Shown here one piece after another: positions 42,627 to 50,662 of a stretch of 64,000 bases of DNA. Origin of the DNA: Pseudomonadota bacterium (GTDB lineage Bacteria > Pseudomonadota > Gammaproteobacteria > Steroidobacterales > Steroidobacteraceae); assembly GCA_021792755.1 (NCBI GenBank), contig JAJYUA010000001.1:284378-348377 (forward strand), written 5' to 3'. Within the stretch, counting starts at the first letter, position 1; each line of letters starts with the position of its first letter. Position numbers and translations under genes: made by a program. The notes beneath the pieces are model-generated. The model was given only the letters and a program-made list of their open reading frames with translations, did no database searches and was not told the origin of the DNA.

Positions 42627-43688
42627 ATGACATTCATCGCCAAACCCAAGGTTTCGCACCCCTCGCTGCCGCGCAATGCGCTCGGCTTCACGCGGCGCGA
42701 CTACGAGGGGGCGCTGTCGACGCTGTGCGCCGGCTGCGGGCACGACTCGATCACCGCGGCCATCGTGGAGGCCTGCTGGGGACTGTCGCTCGAGCCGCAG
42801 AACCTGGTAAAGCTCTCCGGCATCGGCTGCTCGTCCAAGACAACCGCCTACTTCGTCAGCGGCGGGCACGGCTTCAACTCCGTGCACGGGCGCATGCCCT
42901 CGATCGCCACCGGCGCCAACGCCGCCAACCGGCGCCTGAGCTACATCGGGGTCTCCGGCGACGGCGACACGCTGTCGATCGGTCTCGGACAGTTTTGCCA
43001 CGCCATCCGCCGCAATCTCGACATGCTGTACCTCATCGAGAACAACGGCGTGTACGGCCTGACCAAGGGGCAGTTTTCCGCCTCGGCCGACATCGGCACC
43101 CGGGCCAAGAAGGGTGACACCAACCTGCAGCCGCCCATCGATCCGGTGCTGCTGGCGCTCGACCTGGGCGCGACGTTCGTGGCGCGCGGCTTCTCCGGTG
43201 ACAAGCGCCAGCTGGTGCCGCTCATCGAGGCAGGCCTCAGGCACCGGGGCTTCGCGCTCATCGATGTGCTCTCGCCGTGCGTGACCTTCAACGATCACGA
43301 GGGCTCGACCAAGAGCTACGCCTACACCCGCGAGCACCATGAGCGGACGGTGCTGGCGGATTTCGTGCCGCGGGAGCGGGAGATCACCGTCGAGTACGAG
43401 CCCGGCGAGGCGCGTGAGGTTGCCTTGCACGATGGCAGCCGGATCGTGCTGCGCAAGCTCGAGACCGACTACGATCCGACGGACCGGGCCGCCGCGGCGG
43501 CCAAAGTGCAGCAGCGCATGAGCGAAGGGGAGCATCTGACCGGGCTCATCTACCTCGATGCCCGCGGCGAGCGGCCGGAATTCCACCAGGTCAGCGCCAC
43601 CCCGGCCGAGCCGCTGAACAGCCTGCCCTACGAGGTGCTCTCGCCCGGTTCCAGGGGGCTCGCGAAGATCCTCGAGCGCTATCGGTAA
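42627..43688 (+). CDS. 2-oxoacid:ferredoxin oxidoreductase beta subunit (KorB-like)
   Basis: This 353-residue protein is the TPP-binding beta subunit. STLCAGCGHDSITAAI, LSGIGCSSKTTAYF and GVSGDGDTLSIGLGQF (Mg/TPP motif GDGD) are present, followed by NNGVYGLTKGQFS. The cysteines Cys36, Cys39 and Cys74 plus a later one (LSPCVTF) can hold the 4Fe-4S cluster. There is no separate ferredoxin subunit; the clusters of the upstream KorC-like protein may replace it. The operon is complete with three genes. Confidence 0.9.
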   Translation: MTFIAKPKVSHPSLPRNALGFTRRDYEGALSTLCAGCGHDSITAAIVEACWGLSLEPQNLVKLSGIGCSSKTTAYFVSGGHGFNSVHGRMPSIATGANAANRRLSYIGVSGDGDTLSIGLGQFCHAIRRNLDMLYLIENNGVYGLTKGQFSASADIGTRAKKGDTNLQPPIDPVLLALDLGATFVARGFSGDKRQLVPLIEAGLRHRGFALIDVLSPCVTFNDHEGSTKSYAYTREHHERTVLADFVPREREITVEYEPGEAREVALHDGSRIVLRKLETDYDPTDRAAAAAKVQQRMSEGEHLTGLIYLDARGERPEFHQVSATPAEPLNSLPYEVLSPGSRGLAKILERYR

Positions 43689-43921
43689 TTGCCTGCGGCT
43701 TGTGTCCCACCGCCTTCCTGCGGTATCGTCCCCGCCGGTCTGTGACCTTTCCCTTTCCTGCCGCCTGCTGCCGGCCCGGTTGCCGTGCCGGCTTACGGAG
43801 AAAAGCCGAATCGTTCCCGACCAGGTGGCAGTGATCCTGCTGTGATTGTTCGGAAGCCGCCCCCGCAGAACACGATCAACGCGCGCGGGGATGGAAAGTT
43901 CCGTATTTGGAGTTTGATTGC
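43689..43921 (+). other. 233-base gap upstream of RRM gene, possible long 5' leader
   Basis: No gene is seen. Small GC hairpins (GCCGG...CCGGC around 43772-43796) and an AT-richer stretch before the start codon (TCCGTATTTGGAGTTTG) suggest a structured leader. RRM proteins of this kind are often cold-induced through their leaders, but no known leader motif is recognisable. Confidence 0.4.
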
Positions 43922-44209
43922 ATGACGAAGATTTACGTCGGAAACCTCCCGTTTTCGGCCAGTGAGAATGAAGTCCGCGAGCTGTTCGCGCAGCACGGGA
44001 CCGTGGAGTCCGTGAGCCTGATCACCGACCGGGAGACCGGCCGGCCGCGCGGCTTCGGGTTCGTGGAAATGGCGCGAGCGGATGCGACCCGCGCCATCCA
44101 GAACCTGAATGGTCGGGAGCTCGGCGGGCGGGCGTTGCGGGTCAACGAGGCCCAGGAGCGCGGCGGCGGCGGCGGCCGCGGCGGCGGCGGCGCACCGAAG
44201 CGCTGGTAA
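43922..44209 (+). CDS. RNA-binding protein with one RRM domain
   Basis: This 95-residue protein is a single RNA recognition motif: RNP2 IYVGNLPF at residues 4-11 and RNP1 RGFGFVEM at about residues 43-50. It ends in a Gly-rich tail (RGGGGGRGGGG). Bacterial members resemble cyanobacterial Rbp proteins and act as RNA chaperones. ATG 43922 is taken with GGAG ten bases upstream; an upstream ATG at 43907 is in frame. Confidence 0.92.
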   Translation: MTKIYVGNLPFSASENEVRELFAQHGTVESVSLITDRETGRPRGFGFVEMARADATRAIQNLNGRELGGRALRVNEAQERGGGGGRGGGGAPKRW

Positions 44210-44225
44210 GCCTTTCGGCTGTGGC

Positions 44226-44263
44226 GGCCGGCCCGCGGGACCCCTGCGGGCCGGCCCTCTTCA
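44226..44263 (+). terminator. GC-rich terminator downstream of the RRM gene
   Basis: GGCCGGCCCGC (44226-44236) pairs perfectly with GCGGGCCGGCC (44246-44256), followed by a moderately T-rich CTCTTCATT. It separates the RRM gene from the bTHX gene. Confidence 0.75.
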
Positions 44264-44349
44264 TTGCGCTTTGTGTTCGTTTTGGGGCGCCAAGGCGATG
44301 CGCTCTGCTACACTGCGCGCCCGATTCAGCACCGACCGAGGAGTATTCG

Positions 44350-44460
44350 ATGGGCAAGGGTGATATGAGAACCCGGCGCGGCAAGATCTACCGGGGTTCC
44401 TTCGGCAAGAGCCGTCCGAAAGGCCCTGCGAAGAAGGCCAAGCGCACCGCCAAGAAGTAA
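44350..44460 (+). CDS. Small ribosomal protein bTHX
   Basis: This 36-residue, strongly basic protein (MGKGDMRTRRGKIYRGSFGKSR, then a Lys-rich tail) has the THX signature GDxxTRRGKIxxGSxGxxRP. THX stabilises the head of the 30S subunit. The ATG at 44350 is preceded by GAGGAG about 6 bases upstream. TACACT near 44309 could be its -10. It is too short for most automatic gene callers. Confidence 0.9.
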   Translation: MGKGDMRTRRGKIYRGSFGKSRPKGPAKKAKRTAKK

Positions 44461-44493
44461 TCGACTCCCATCCCGAGCGGTGCGCCTGAAGTC

Positions 44494-45117
44494 ATGGCTC
44501 AACCCCCGCACTCGCATTTCCATTGGCGTCCCCATCCCTGGCACGGCCTCGACCCCGGGCCGCAGTGTCCCGAGGTGGTGACGGCCTACATCGAGATCAC
44601 CCCGTTCGACCTCATGAAGTACGAGGTCGACAAGATCACCGGCTACCTGCGCGTCGACCGGCCGCAACGCACGTCTTCGCACCCACCCTCGCTCTATGGA
44701 TTTATCCCGCAGACCTATTGCGGCGAGCGGGTGCGGCGTCTGGCGCCGGGCTGTGAGCGCGGCGACGGAGATCCGCTGGACATCTGCGTGATCAGCGAGC
44801 GGCCGATCACCCACTCGGAGATCCTGCTGCGCGCCCGAATCCTGGGCGGCCTCAAGATCGTCGACCGGGGCGAAGCCGACGACAAGATCGTCGCGGTGCT
44901 CGAAGGCGATTATGTCTGGGGCGGCGCACGCGAGCTCACCGAGCTGCCGGCGACCCTGGTGGAGCGTCTGGAGCACTACTTCACGACCTACAAGCTGATA
45001 CCCGGCGAGCCCTCCGGGATCCATCTTGCCGGCCGATACGGTCACGCCGAGGCCGCTCAGGTGATCGGCGCCGCCATCGAGGACTATCGGGAGCATTTCG
45101 GCCAGCCGCAGGCATAG
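44494..45117 (+). CDS. ppa: Inorganic pyrophosphatase, family I
   Basis: This 207-residue protein hydrolyses pyrophosphate in the cytoplasm. The metal site DGDPLDICV matches the family DGDPLD motif. [16 protein letters not shown] contains the Lys/Glu pair of the N-terminal site, and [10 protein letters not shown] is typical. It is longer than the 175-residue E. coli enzyme by an N-terminal 25-residue His/Pro-rich extension. ATG 44494. It converges with the next gene after 8 bases. Confidence 0.9.
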   Translation: MAQPPHSHFHWRPHPWHGLDPGPQCPEVVTAYIEITPFDLMKYEVDKITGYLRVDRPQRTSSHPPSLYGFIPQTYCGERVRRLAPGCERGDGDPLDICVISERPITHSEILLRARILGGLKIVDRGEADDKIVAVLEGDYVWGGARELTELPATLVERLEHYFTTYKLIPGEPSGIHLAGRYGHAEAAQVIGAAIEDYREHFGQPQA

Positions 45118-45125
45118 CCCGGCGC

Positions 45126-45839
45126 TCAGGCCTCGTCTGCAGGGTCTCTCGGCTCGATCCACAACGCGCGGGCGCTGCCGCAGAGCTCTCCGTCCTCGTC
45201 GAAGATCGCCGTGCCGGCCATATGCTTGCGACCGTCGGATGTGATCCGCCAACCCGTCGCGGTGCAGCGCTCGCCGACGTGAACCAGGCGGTTGACGTGC
45301 GCCGTGAATTCCCCGAGCAGCATCATGCGGTCATCGAGGCTGACGGCGTAGAACCCCGGGCAGTCGAGCGCGGCGGACATGAACTCCGGCCGCACCTTGC
45401 CATCGCCCCGATCGAGGGAGCTGTCCGGCACCCACGGGGCGGCGACCAGGTCACGCTCCGGGATGGGGCCGGCGAAGATGCGCATGCCATCTCCCCGGGG
45501 GCGGTCCGTACCGCAGACGAAGCAGCTCGGGAAGCGGTGATAGGCAAAGCCGGCGTAGCGACGGGATGCTTCCACCGCCTCGAAATACTGCGGCGGCCTG
45601 CGCAGCTCGAGCGTCAGTGTCGTGGGCCGGGCCTCGCCGATGCGCTCCTCCCCCAGCGTGATGGCCAGCTCACCGCCCTGGAGCTCCCGGACGGTGAGCG
45701 GCGTCTCCAGCGGCGGCGGCCGGATCAGGCGCACGGTCATTGTGTGCCCTGCCTGGGCAGCCACGCACCCGGCGAAATAGCCGCCATTGGCAGACTGCGC
45801 CGGGCCGCAGAAGCGGCGGGCAATGGTCAGGGTGGCCAT
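45126..45839 (-). CDS. Double-hotdog thioesterase-like protein
   Basis: This 237-residue protein looks like two hotdog-like halves. The first (1-100) has NGGYFAGCVA, corresponding to the helix start with Gly-Gly. The second has ALDCPGFYAVSLDDRMMLLGEF and GWRITSDGRKHMAGTAIFDEDGELCGSARALWI. Between them a CFVCG motif is conserved in this group. Acyl-CoA thioesterase activity is plausible, but the substrate is unknown. ATG 45839. The following 303 bases are empty. Confidence 0.62.
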   Translation of the reverse strand: MATLTIARRFCGPAQSANGGYFAGCVAAQAGHTMTVRLIRPPPLETPLTVRELQGGELAITLGEERIGEARPTTLTLELRRPPQYFEAVEASRRYAGFAYHRFPSCFVCGTDRPRGDGMRIFAGPIPERDLVAAPWVPDSSLDRGDGKVRPEFMSAALDCPGFYAVSLDDRMMLLGEFTAHVNRLVHVGERCTATGWRITSDGRKHMAGTAIFDEDGELCGSARALWIEPRDPADEA

Positions 45840-46142
45840 GGCTCACCATAGCACAGGCCGCGCCCGGGGAGGCTTCAGTGGCGAGTCCCTTGCGGGTCTG
45901 CCGCGATCCGCTGCGAGGCGAAGGCCGGTCGGTGGACGTCGCTGCGCACTTGCGCCGCGAGAGGATTGACTGCTGATCGTCAACCCGAAGACCCGGGGGG
46001 GCGTAACACGACCCCTACGCCCTCGATGGCCAGACGGGTGCGGGTGATGCTGCCGCGCAGCCTCGGACCCTGGAAGGTGATCGACTCCGGTGCAGCGTCT
46101 TGCGGCACTGATCCGGCTCGGATAGAGGGAGGAGGCCTCGCC
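45840..46142. other. 303-base gap without recognisable feature
   Basis: No open frame with a family resemblance, no RNA gene and no strong hairpin is visible. It lies downstream of the minus-strand gene 46143-46781 and upstream of the thioesterase-like gene, so it should hold the promoter of the latter. Confidence 0.5.
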
Positions 46143-46781
46143 TCAGACCTCCTCGCTCTTGTCGCGGATCTCGAGCTTGAACTGCCAGCCCTCGAAGGTC
46201 ATGAGCATGCGGCCAAAGTCCTCCCAGGTGATCTCCCGTCCGTCGATGACGATCAGCGGCACCCGGCCATCCTCGTTCTCGTCCCACTCGATGCGGCCGC
46301 GGGCGAGCAGATCCTTGATGTGAAGCCGGCCCTGCTCCTCCTCGAGGTGGCAACTCGCGAGCTGGCGGCGCATACGCTCGATCAGTCGACCCATCAGCGC
46401 AAACAGGTCCACCTCGGCGGCGTCGAGCGCCTGAAATTGGTACCCGCGGGGCTCGCCGCCCTGGAGCTCGAAGGCATCGAGGGCCACCCGGTCCCCGAGC
46501 AGGTGGACACGGAAATGAAATTCATGGCGTCCGCCGGCGGCATCGCGCATCTCGAGCGGATCGAACTGAACGTGCTGGAAGTCGAGCCCGCCGGCCTCGG
46601 CCACCTCCTCATTGAAGCAGCGGCTGCACAGCAGCCGGTAGCCGGTCTGCGGGGAGCCGTAGTGAACACCATCGCAGACGGCGAGCTCCTGGCGGCAAGT
46701 CTGGCAGTGCTGAGCCTCGGGCTCGGGACCGGTCGCGATCGCGGCACCGGGATTCTTCGCGGGTTTGGCGGGGCGTGTCAT
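46143..46781 (-). CDS. Unknown protein with a CxxC-CxxC zinc-ribbon-like N-terminus
   Basis: This 212-residue protein is not recognised. It starts with a basic, Pro-rich segment, then HCQTCRQELAVCDGVHYGS (Cys26, Cys29) and LLCSRCFNEE (Cys52, Cys55), which could bind zinc. The rest is acidic, with DENEDGRVPLIVIDGREITWEDFGRMLMTFEGW near the C-terminus, a pattern found in other unnamed proteobacterial proteins. It has no operon partner: a nested inverted repeat separates it from the trp operon upstream. Confidence 0.65.
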   Translation of the reverse strand: MTRPAKPAKNPGAAIATGPEPEAQHCQTCRQELAVCDGVHYGSPQTGYRLLCSRCFNEEVAEAGGLDFQHVQFDPLEMRDAAGGRHEFHFRVHLLGDRVALDAFELQGGEPRGYQFQALDAAEVDLFALMGRLIERMRRQLASCHLEEEQGRLHIKDLLARGRIEWDENEDGRVPLIVIDGREITWEDFGRMLMTFEGWQFKLEIRDKSEEV

Positions 46782-46821
46782 CGGGATGGATCCTATTCAG
46801 AAACGCTGGATCGGGGCATCC

Positions 46822-46895
46822 TGCCCCGCCCAGCGTGCCTGGGGCAAAAAGCGCGGTTTTTTGCCCCAGGCTCCGCCACCTGCGGCGGCGGGGCA
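46822..46895. repeat. Nested inverted repeat between trpA and the zinc-ribbon gene
   Basis: Inner arms GCCTGGGGCAAAAA (46837-46850) and TTTTTGCCCCAGGC (46858-46871) form a perfect 14-bp stem with a 7-base loop. Outer arms TGCCCCGCC (46822-46830) and GGCGGGGCA (46887-46895) enclose it. It may stop trp transcription on the minus strand (tail 177-250 bases after trpA), but there is no U-tract outside the stem. The gap 46782-47071 holds nothing else. Confidence 0.8.
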
Positions 46896-47071
46896 CAGTC
46901 CCTGTGCCTGGGCAGCCGCTCGTGCCCTGTCATGACTCAGGGCGGACCGGCGTACGGGGGCAACCATTAAGAAGCGCTGCGGCGGACTGTGGATCTCGCG
47001 ATGATAAGGACTCAAGCGGCGAGCGAGGCGAGTTGAACCTCGCAGCCGAGGCCGTTGAGCGCGCACTCGCC

Positions 47072-47845
47072 TCACCCTTCCCGCAAGGCCTGCAGCCATT
47101 TCGCCGGATCCTCGCCCCGCTCCAGCACCTCCACCAGCGCGGAGCCGACCACCACCCCATCGACGTGACCGCGCAGCCGCACGAGCTGCTCGCGGCTGCG
47201 GATTCCGAAGCCGGCACAGATCGGCACCGGCGACAGGGCGCGCACCGAGTCGAGGTAGCCGGTGACCTCCCGCGGCACCGCGACGTTTTTGCCGGTGGTG
47301 CCGGTCATGGTGACCGCGTACACGAAGCCTTGGCTGGCGGCGCAGATCTGCTCGAGCCGCTGCGGCTGGGTGACGGGCGTCACCATCTGCACCAGCGCGA
47401 GCCCTCGGCTCGAGAGCGCCGGTTGCAGCGCTTCGCCCTCGTCGAAGGGCAAGTCCGGCACGATGAAGCCCGCGACGCCGGCGCGCTCGGCCGAGTCCGC
47501 CAGCCGCTCGGCTCCGAAGGCAAGCAGCGGATTGAGGTAGCTCATCAGAAGAAGCGGCGCCTCGGGGCGCGGCGCAAGCATTTCGAGCTCCGAGAGAATC
47601 CAGCCAAGGCTGACACCCTGGGCGAGCGCCTCCCGGCTCGAGCGCTGGATGGTGACCCCGTCGGCCATGGGATCGCTGAAGGGAACGCCGATCTCGACCA
47701 CATCGGCGCTGCTTGCGACCCGCCGCAGATGCTCCCGGAAGTGCTCGCGGCGCGGAAAGCCGGCGGTGAGGTAGGCGACGAGGGCGGGCTCGCCCCGGGT
47801 GTTGGCCGCGCGGATGGCGGCGCTGATGTGCTCGTGGGCGCTCAT
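47072..47845 (-). CDS. trpA: Tryptophan synthase alpha subunit
   Basis: TrpA cleaves indole-3-glycerol phosphate to indole and glyceraldehyde phosphate. The 257-residue barrel has the catalytic Glu in DVVEIGVPFSDPMADG and Asp in FIVPDLPFDEG, and a phosphate loop GFGIRSREQL. ATG 47845 overlaps the trpB stop by four bases. It is the last gene of trpEGDCFBA. Confidence 0.95.
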   Translation of the reverse strand: MSAHEHISAAIRAANTRGEPALVAYLTAGFPRREHFREHLRRVASSADVVEIGVPFSDPMADGVTIQRSSREALAQGVSLGWILSELEMLAPRPEAPLLLMSYLNPLLAFGAERLADSAERAGVAGFIVPDLPFDEGEALQPALSSRGLALVQMVTPVTQPQRLEQICAASQGFVYAVTMTGTTGKNVAVPREVTGYLDSVRALSPVPICAGFGIRSREQLVRLRGHVDGVVVGSALVEVLERGEDPAKWLQALREG

Positions 47846-49083
47846 TTCTCGTCCTTCAACAACGTCTGTTGCAGAGTGGGCATGTCCTTGTCTCCCCTGC
47901 CGGAGAGGCACACGATGACCGAGCCGCCCGGATGACTCGCGGCCCAACGCTTCGCGCCGGCGATCGCGTGAGCGCTCTCGAGCGCCGGGAGGATGCCCTC
48001 GGCCTCGCACAGCGCGCGCACCGCCTCCAGAGCCTGCGCGTCCCCGGCGCTCTCGTAGCGCACGCGGCCGACGTGAGCGAGGAACGCGTGCTCGGGGCCG
48101 ACTCCGGAATAATCGAGCCCCGCCGACACCGAATGGGTCTCCTGCACCTGGCCATCCGCGTCCTGCAACAGCAGCGAGTAGGTGCCGTGCAGCACGCCGG
48201 GGCGGCCGTACGAGACGGTCGCGGCGTTGTCTCCGAGCGCCTCGCCCCGGCCGCCGGCTTCCACCCCGATGATCTCGACCTCGCGCTCGGGCAGGAACGC
48301 GTGAAACATGCCGATGGAGTTCGATCCGCCGCCCACGCAGGCGATCACCGCCTCGGGCAGCGCGCCGGTCTGCTCCAGGAATTGCGCGCGCGCCTCGCGC
48401 CCGATCACCGCCTGCAGCTCGCGCACGAGGTAAGGATAGGGATGGGGTCCCACCGCCGAGCCGAGCAGGTAGTACGTTCCGAACGGATCCGACACCCAAT
48501 CGCGCAGCGCCTCGTCGATGGCCGCGCGCAGCGTGGCATCCCCTGCGCTGACGGCGACCACGGTCGCGCCGAGCAGGCGCATCCTGTCCACATTGGGGGC
48601 CTGGCGGCGCATGTCGATCGAGCCCATGTAAACCGTGCAGGGCAGCCCCAGGCGCGCGCAGGCAGCGGCGCTCGCCACCCCGTGCTGTCCGGCGCCGGTC
48701 TCGGCCACGATGCGCTGCGCGCCGAGGCGCCTCGCAAGCAGGGCCTGGCCGATGGCGTTGTTGATCTTGTGCGCGCCGGTGTGCGCCAAGTCCTCGCGCT
48801 TCAGCCAGACCCGCGCTCCCCAGCGCTCCGAGAGTCGGCCGGCGAAGGTGAGCGCCGTGGGACGGCCCACCCAGCTCGTGAGCTGCGCGGCAAGCTCCTG
48901 TTGGAAGGAGGGCGAGCGCAGATGCTCCCGCACGCCTTCCTCCAGGCGCTCGAGCGCCGGAATGAGGGTTTCGGGCACGTAGCGCCCGCCGAAGGGGCCG
49001 AAGCGGCCGCGCGCGTCCGGGAGCCGGCCCGCGAGCAGGTCCGCCAGCGCGTCTGTGGGTTCGGTGATTGAGCTCAAAGTCAT
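47842..49083 (-). CDS. trpB: Tryptophan synthase beta subunit
   Basis: TrpB condenses indole with serine using PLP. The 413-residue protein has the PLP lysine in REDLAHTGAHKINNAIGQ, GAGQHGVASA, and the phosphate loop CVGGGSNSIGMFHAF. ATG 49083 overlaps the trpF stop by one base (TGATG). No unusual residues are visible. Confidence 0.96.
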   Translation of the reverse strand: MTLSSITEPTDALADLLAGRLPDARGRFGPFGGRYVPETLIPALERLEEGVREHLRSPSFQQELAAQLTSWVGRPTALTFAGRLSERWGARVWLKREDLAHTGAHKINNAIGQALLARRLGAQRIVAETGAGQHGVASAAACARLGLPCTVYMGSIDMRRQAPNVDRMRLLGATVVAVSAGDATLRAAIDEALRDWVSDPFGTYYLLGSAVGPHPYPYLVRELQAVIGREARAQFLEQTGALPEAVIACVGGGSNSIGMFHAFLPEREVEIIGVEAGGRGEALGDNAATVSYGRPGVLHGTYSLLLQDADGQVQETHSVSAGLDYSGVGPEHAFLAHVGRVRYESAGDAQALEAVRALCEAEGILPALESAHAIAGAKRWAASHPGGSVIVCLSGRGDKDMPTLQQTLLKDEK

Positions 49084-49697
49084 CACTCCTGCACGATAGT
49101 TCCGGCACCGCGGGCCGCGGCCACGAATCGCTCGATCGCGGCGGGATCTTTCACGCCCGGCCGCAGTTCCACCCCGCTCGACACATCGACGCCGAACGGC
49201 CGCACCGCGGCGATCGCCTCGGCCACGTTGCCCGGATGCAGGCCGCCGGCCAGTATGAGCCGCGTTCGTCGCGCCACATCGGCGGCCGTGCTCCAGTCGC
49301 ACACCCGGCCGGCACCGCTGGCGGCCCCCTCGAACAGCAGTCTTTCCGGCAGGGCCCGCCGGTCAGTCGGTGTGCGCAGCACGGGCAGCAGCTCGAGCGC
49401 CCGGGGCAATCGCAACTGCTCGAGGTCCTGTGCGTCCGTCTGCAGCACATCGGGTTGAAACCCGGCGAGGATCTCCCCCAGCAGGCCTTGGCCGGGGTGG
49501 CGCGTGACGGCCACGCAGCGCAGCTTTCCGCGGGCGGGCGCGGCGAGCCGCCTCGCCTGCTCGGGCGTCACCCGCCGCGGCGAGTCCGCGAAAACGAAGC
49601 CGATCGCCTCGACGCCTGCATCGAGCGCCGCCGACACCGCCTCCGGCGTCGTCAGGCCGCAGATCTTGATCCACAGGGCTGCGCGGGCGCGGTTCAT
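49083..49697 (-). CDS. trpF: Phosphoribosylanthranilate isomerase
   Basis: TrpF converts phosphoribosyl anthranilate to CdRP. The 204-residue barrel begins with KICGLTTPEAVSAAL (catalytic Cys), has FVFADSPRRVTPEQA, QTDAQD and the C-terminal FGVDVSSGVELRPGVKD (catalytic Asp). It overlaps trpC by four bases upstream (ATGA) and trpB by one base downstream. Confidence 0.93.
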   Translation of the reverse strand: MNRARAALWIKICGLTTPEAVSAALDAGVEAIGFVFADSPRRVTPEQARRLAAPARGKLRCVAVTRHPGQGLLGEILAGFQPDVLQTDAQDLEQLRLPRALELLPVLRTPTDRRALPERLLFEGAASGAGRVCDWSTAADVARRTRLILAGGLHPGNVAEAIAAVRPFGVDVSSGVELRPGVKDPAAIERFVAAARGAGTIVQE

Positions 49698-50662
49698 CGC
49701 GGCTCGTGCCTCTGGCCATTGCGCTGCGCATTTGGCGCCTCGCACAAGCCCGGGCTGTCCGTGCCCGCACGAGCGTTCGCCGCCTGCGGCGAGCCCGTGG
49801 GGGCGGCACCAGCGCGCGCCTCCTGCGCGGTCGCTCCTCGCTTCGCGATCCGCCCCGCCTCCAACAGAGCCCGGACGAGCGCTTCCGGGTTCTCCTCGCG
49901 CATCAAGGCGCTGCCGACCAGCGCCAGGTCGTAGCCGACCTGCGCCATGCGAGCGGCATCCTCGGCCGAGCCGACGCCGCTCTCGGCGACCCGCGCAATG
50001 CACTCAGGCAGCCGGGGGCCGAGCTGCTCGAGCCGGCTCGGCACCACCTCGAGCGTGGCGAGATCGCGCGAGTTGACGCCCGCCAGCAGGCCGGTGCCGC
50101 CGAGCTGCCGTACGAGGCCATGCAGCCGCTCGATGTCGCGCTCGTCGAAGGTCTCGAGCAGCACGAACAGACTCAGTTCACGGGCGCGCCGGATGAGGGC
50201 GGCCGCTTGCGCATCGCTCAGCATCCTCAGGATCGCCAGCACCCCGCCGGCGCCCGACACGCGCGCCTCGATAACCTGGTAGGGATCGACCAGGAAGTCC
50301 TTGCGCATGGCCGGCACGCCGAGCGGCCGCAGCGCGGCGGCCGCCTCCGAAAGGTGCTCGAGGCTTCCCTCGAACCGGCTGGGCTCGGTCAACACCGACA
50401 CCGCGCACGCGCCCGCGCGGGCATAGGCGCGCACGCGTTTCGCGACGTCGCCTTCGCCCGCCTCCTTGAGTCGGCCGGCCGCAGGCGAGCGCAGTTTCAT
50501 CTCGGCGATCAGATCGAAGCCGCCCGGCGTGAGCCGAAGTGCCGGCGCAGGCTCGACGGCGAGCGCACGCTGCATCAGCACGCTCTCGGGACAGGCCGCC
50601 CGGGCCGTGCGCACTCGCTCACGGCTGCAAGCGGCCATCTGGGTCAGGAAGTCCGCGCTCAC
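49694..50662 (-). CDS. trpC: Indole-3-glycerol phosphate synthase with C-terminal extension
   Basis: TrpC closes the indole ring. The 322-residue protein has LIAEMKLRSPAAG (catalytic Glu/Lys), LTEPSRFEGS, MRKDFLVDPYQVIEAR, GVNSRDLATLEV and VAESGVGSAEDAARM. The conserved barrel ends near residue 270. It is followed by about 50 residues of Ala/Gly/Arg/Asn-rich sequence with no domain I know. The GTG start (50662) overlaps the trpD stop by GTGA; ATG at 50638 is an alternative. Confidence 0.9.
   Translation of the reverse strand: MSADFLTQMAACSRERVRTARAACPESVLMQRALAVEPAPALRLTPGGFDLIAEMKLRSPAAGRLKEAGEGDVAKRVRAYARAGACAVSVLTEPSRFEGSLEHLSEAAAALRPLGVPAMRKDFLVDPYQVIEARVSGAGGVLAILRMLSDAQAAALIRRARELSLFVLLETFDERDIERLHGLVRQLGGTGLLAGVNSRDLATLEVVPSRLEQLGPRLPECIARVAESGVGSAEDAARMAQVGYDLALVGSALMREENPEALVRALLEAGRIAKRGATAQEARAGAAPTGSPQAANARAGTDSPGLCEAPNAQRNGQRHEPR

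Noticed and set aside
46782..47071. Small gene in the trpA downstream gap
   Set aside because: Open frames there cross the nested inverted repeat, lack ribosome sites and show no family resemblance.
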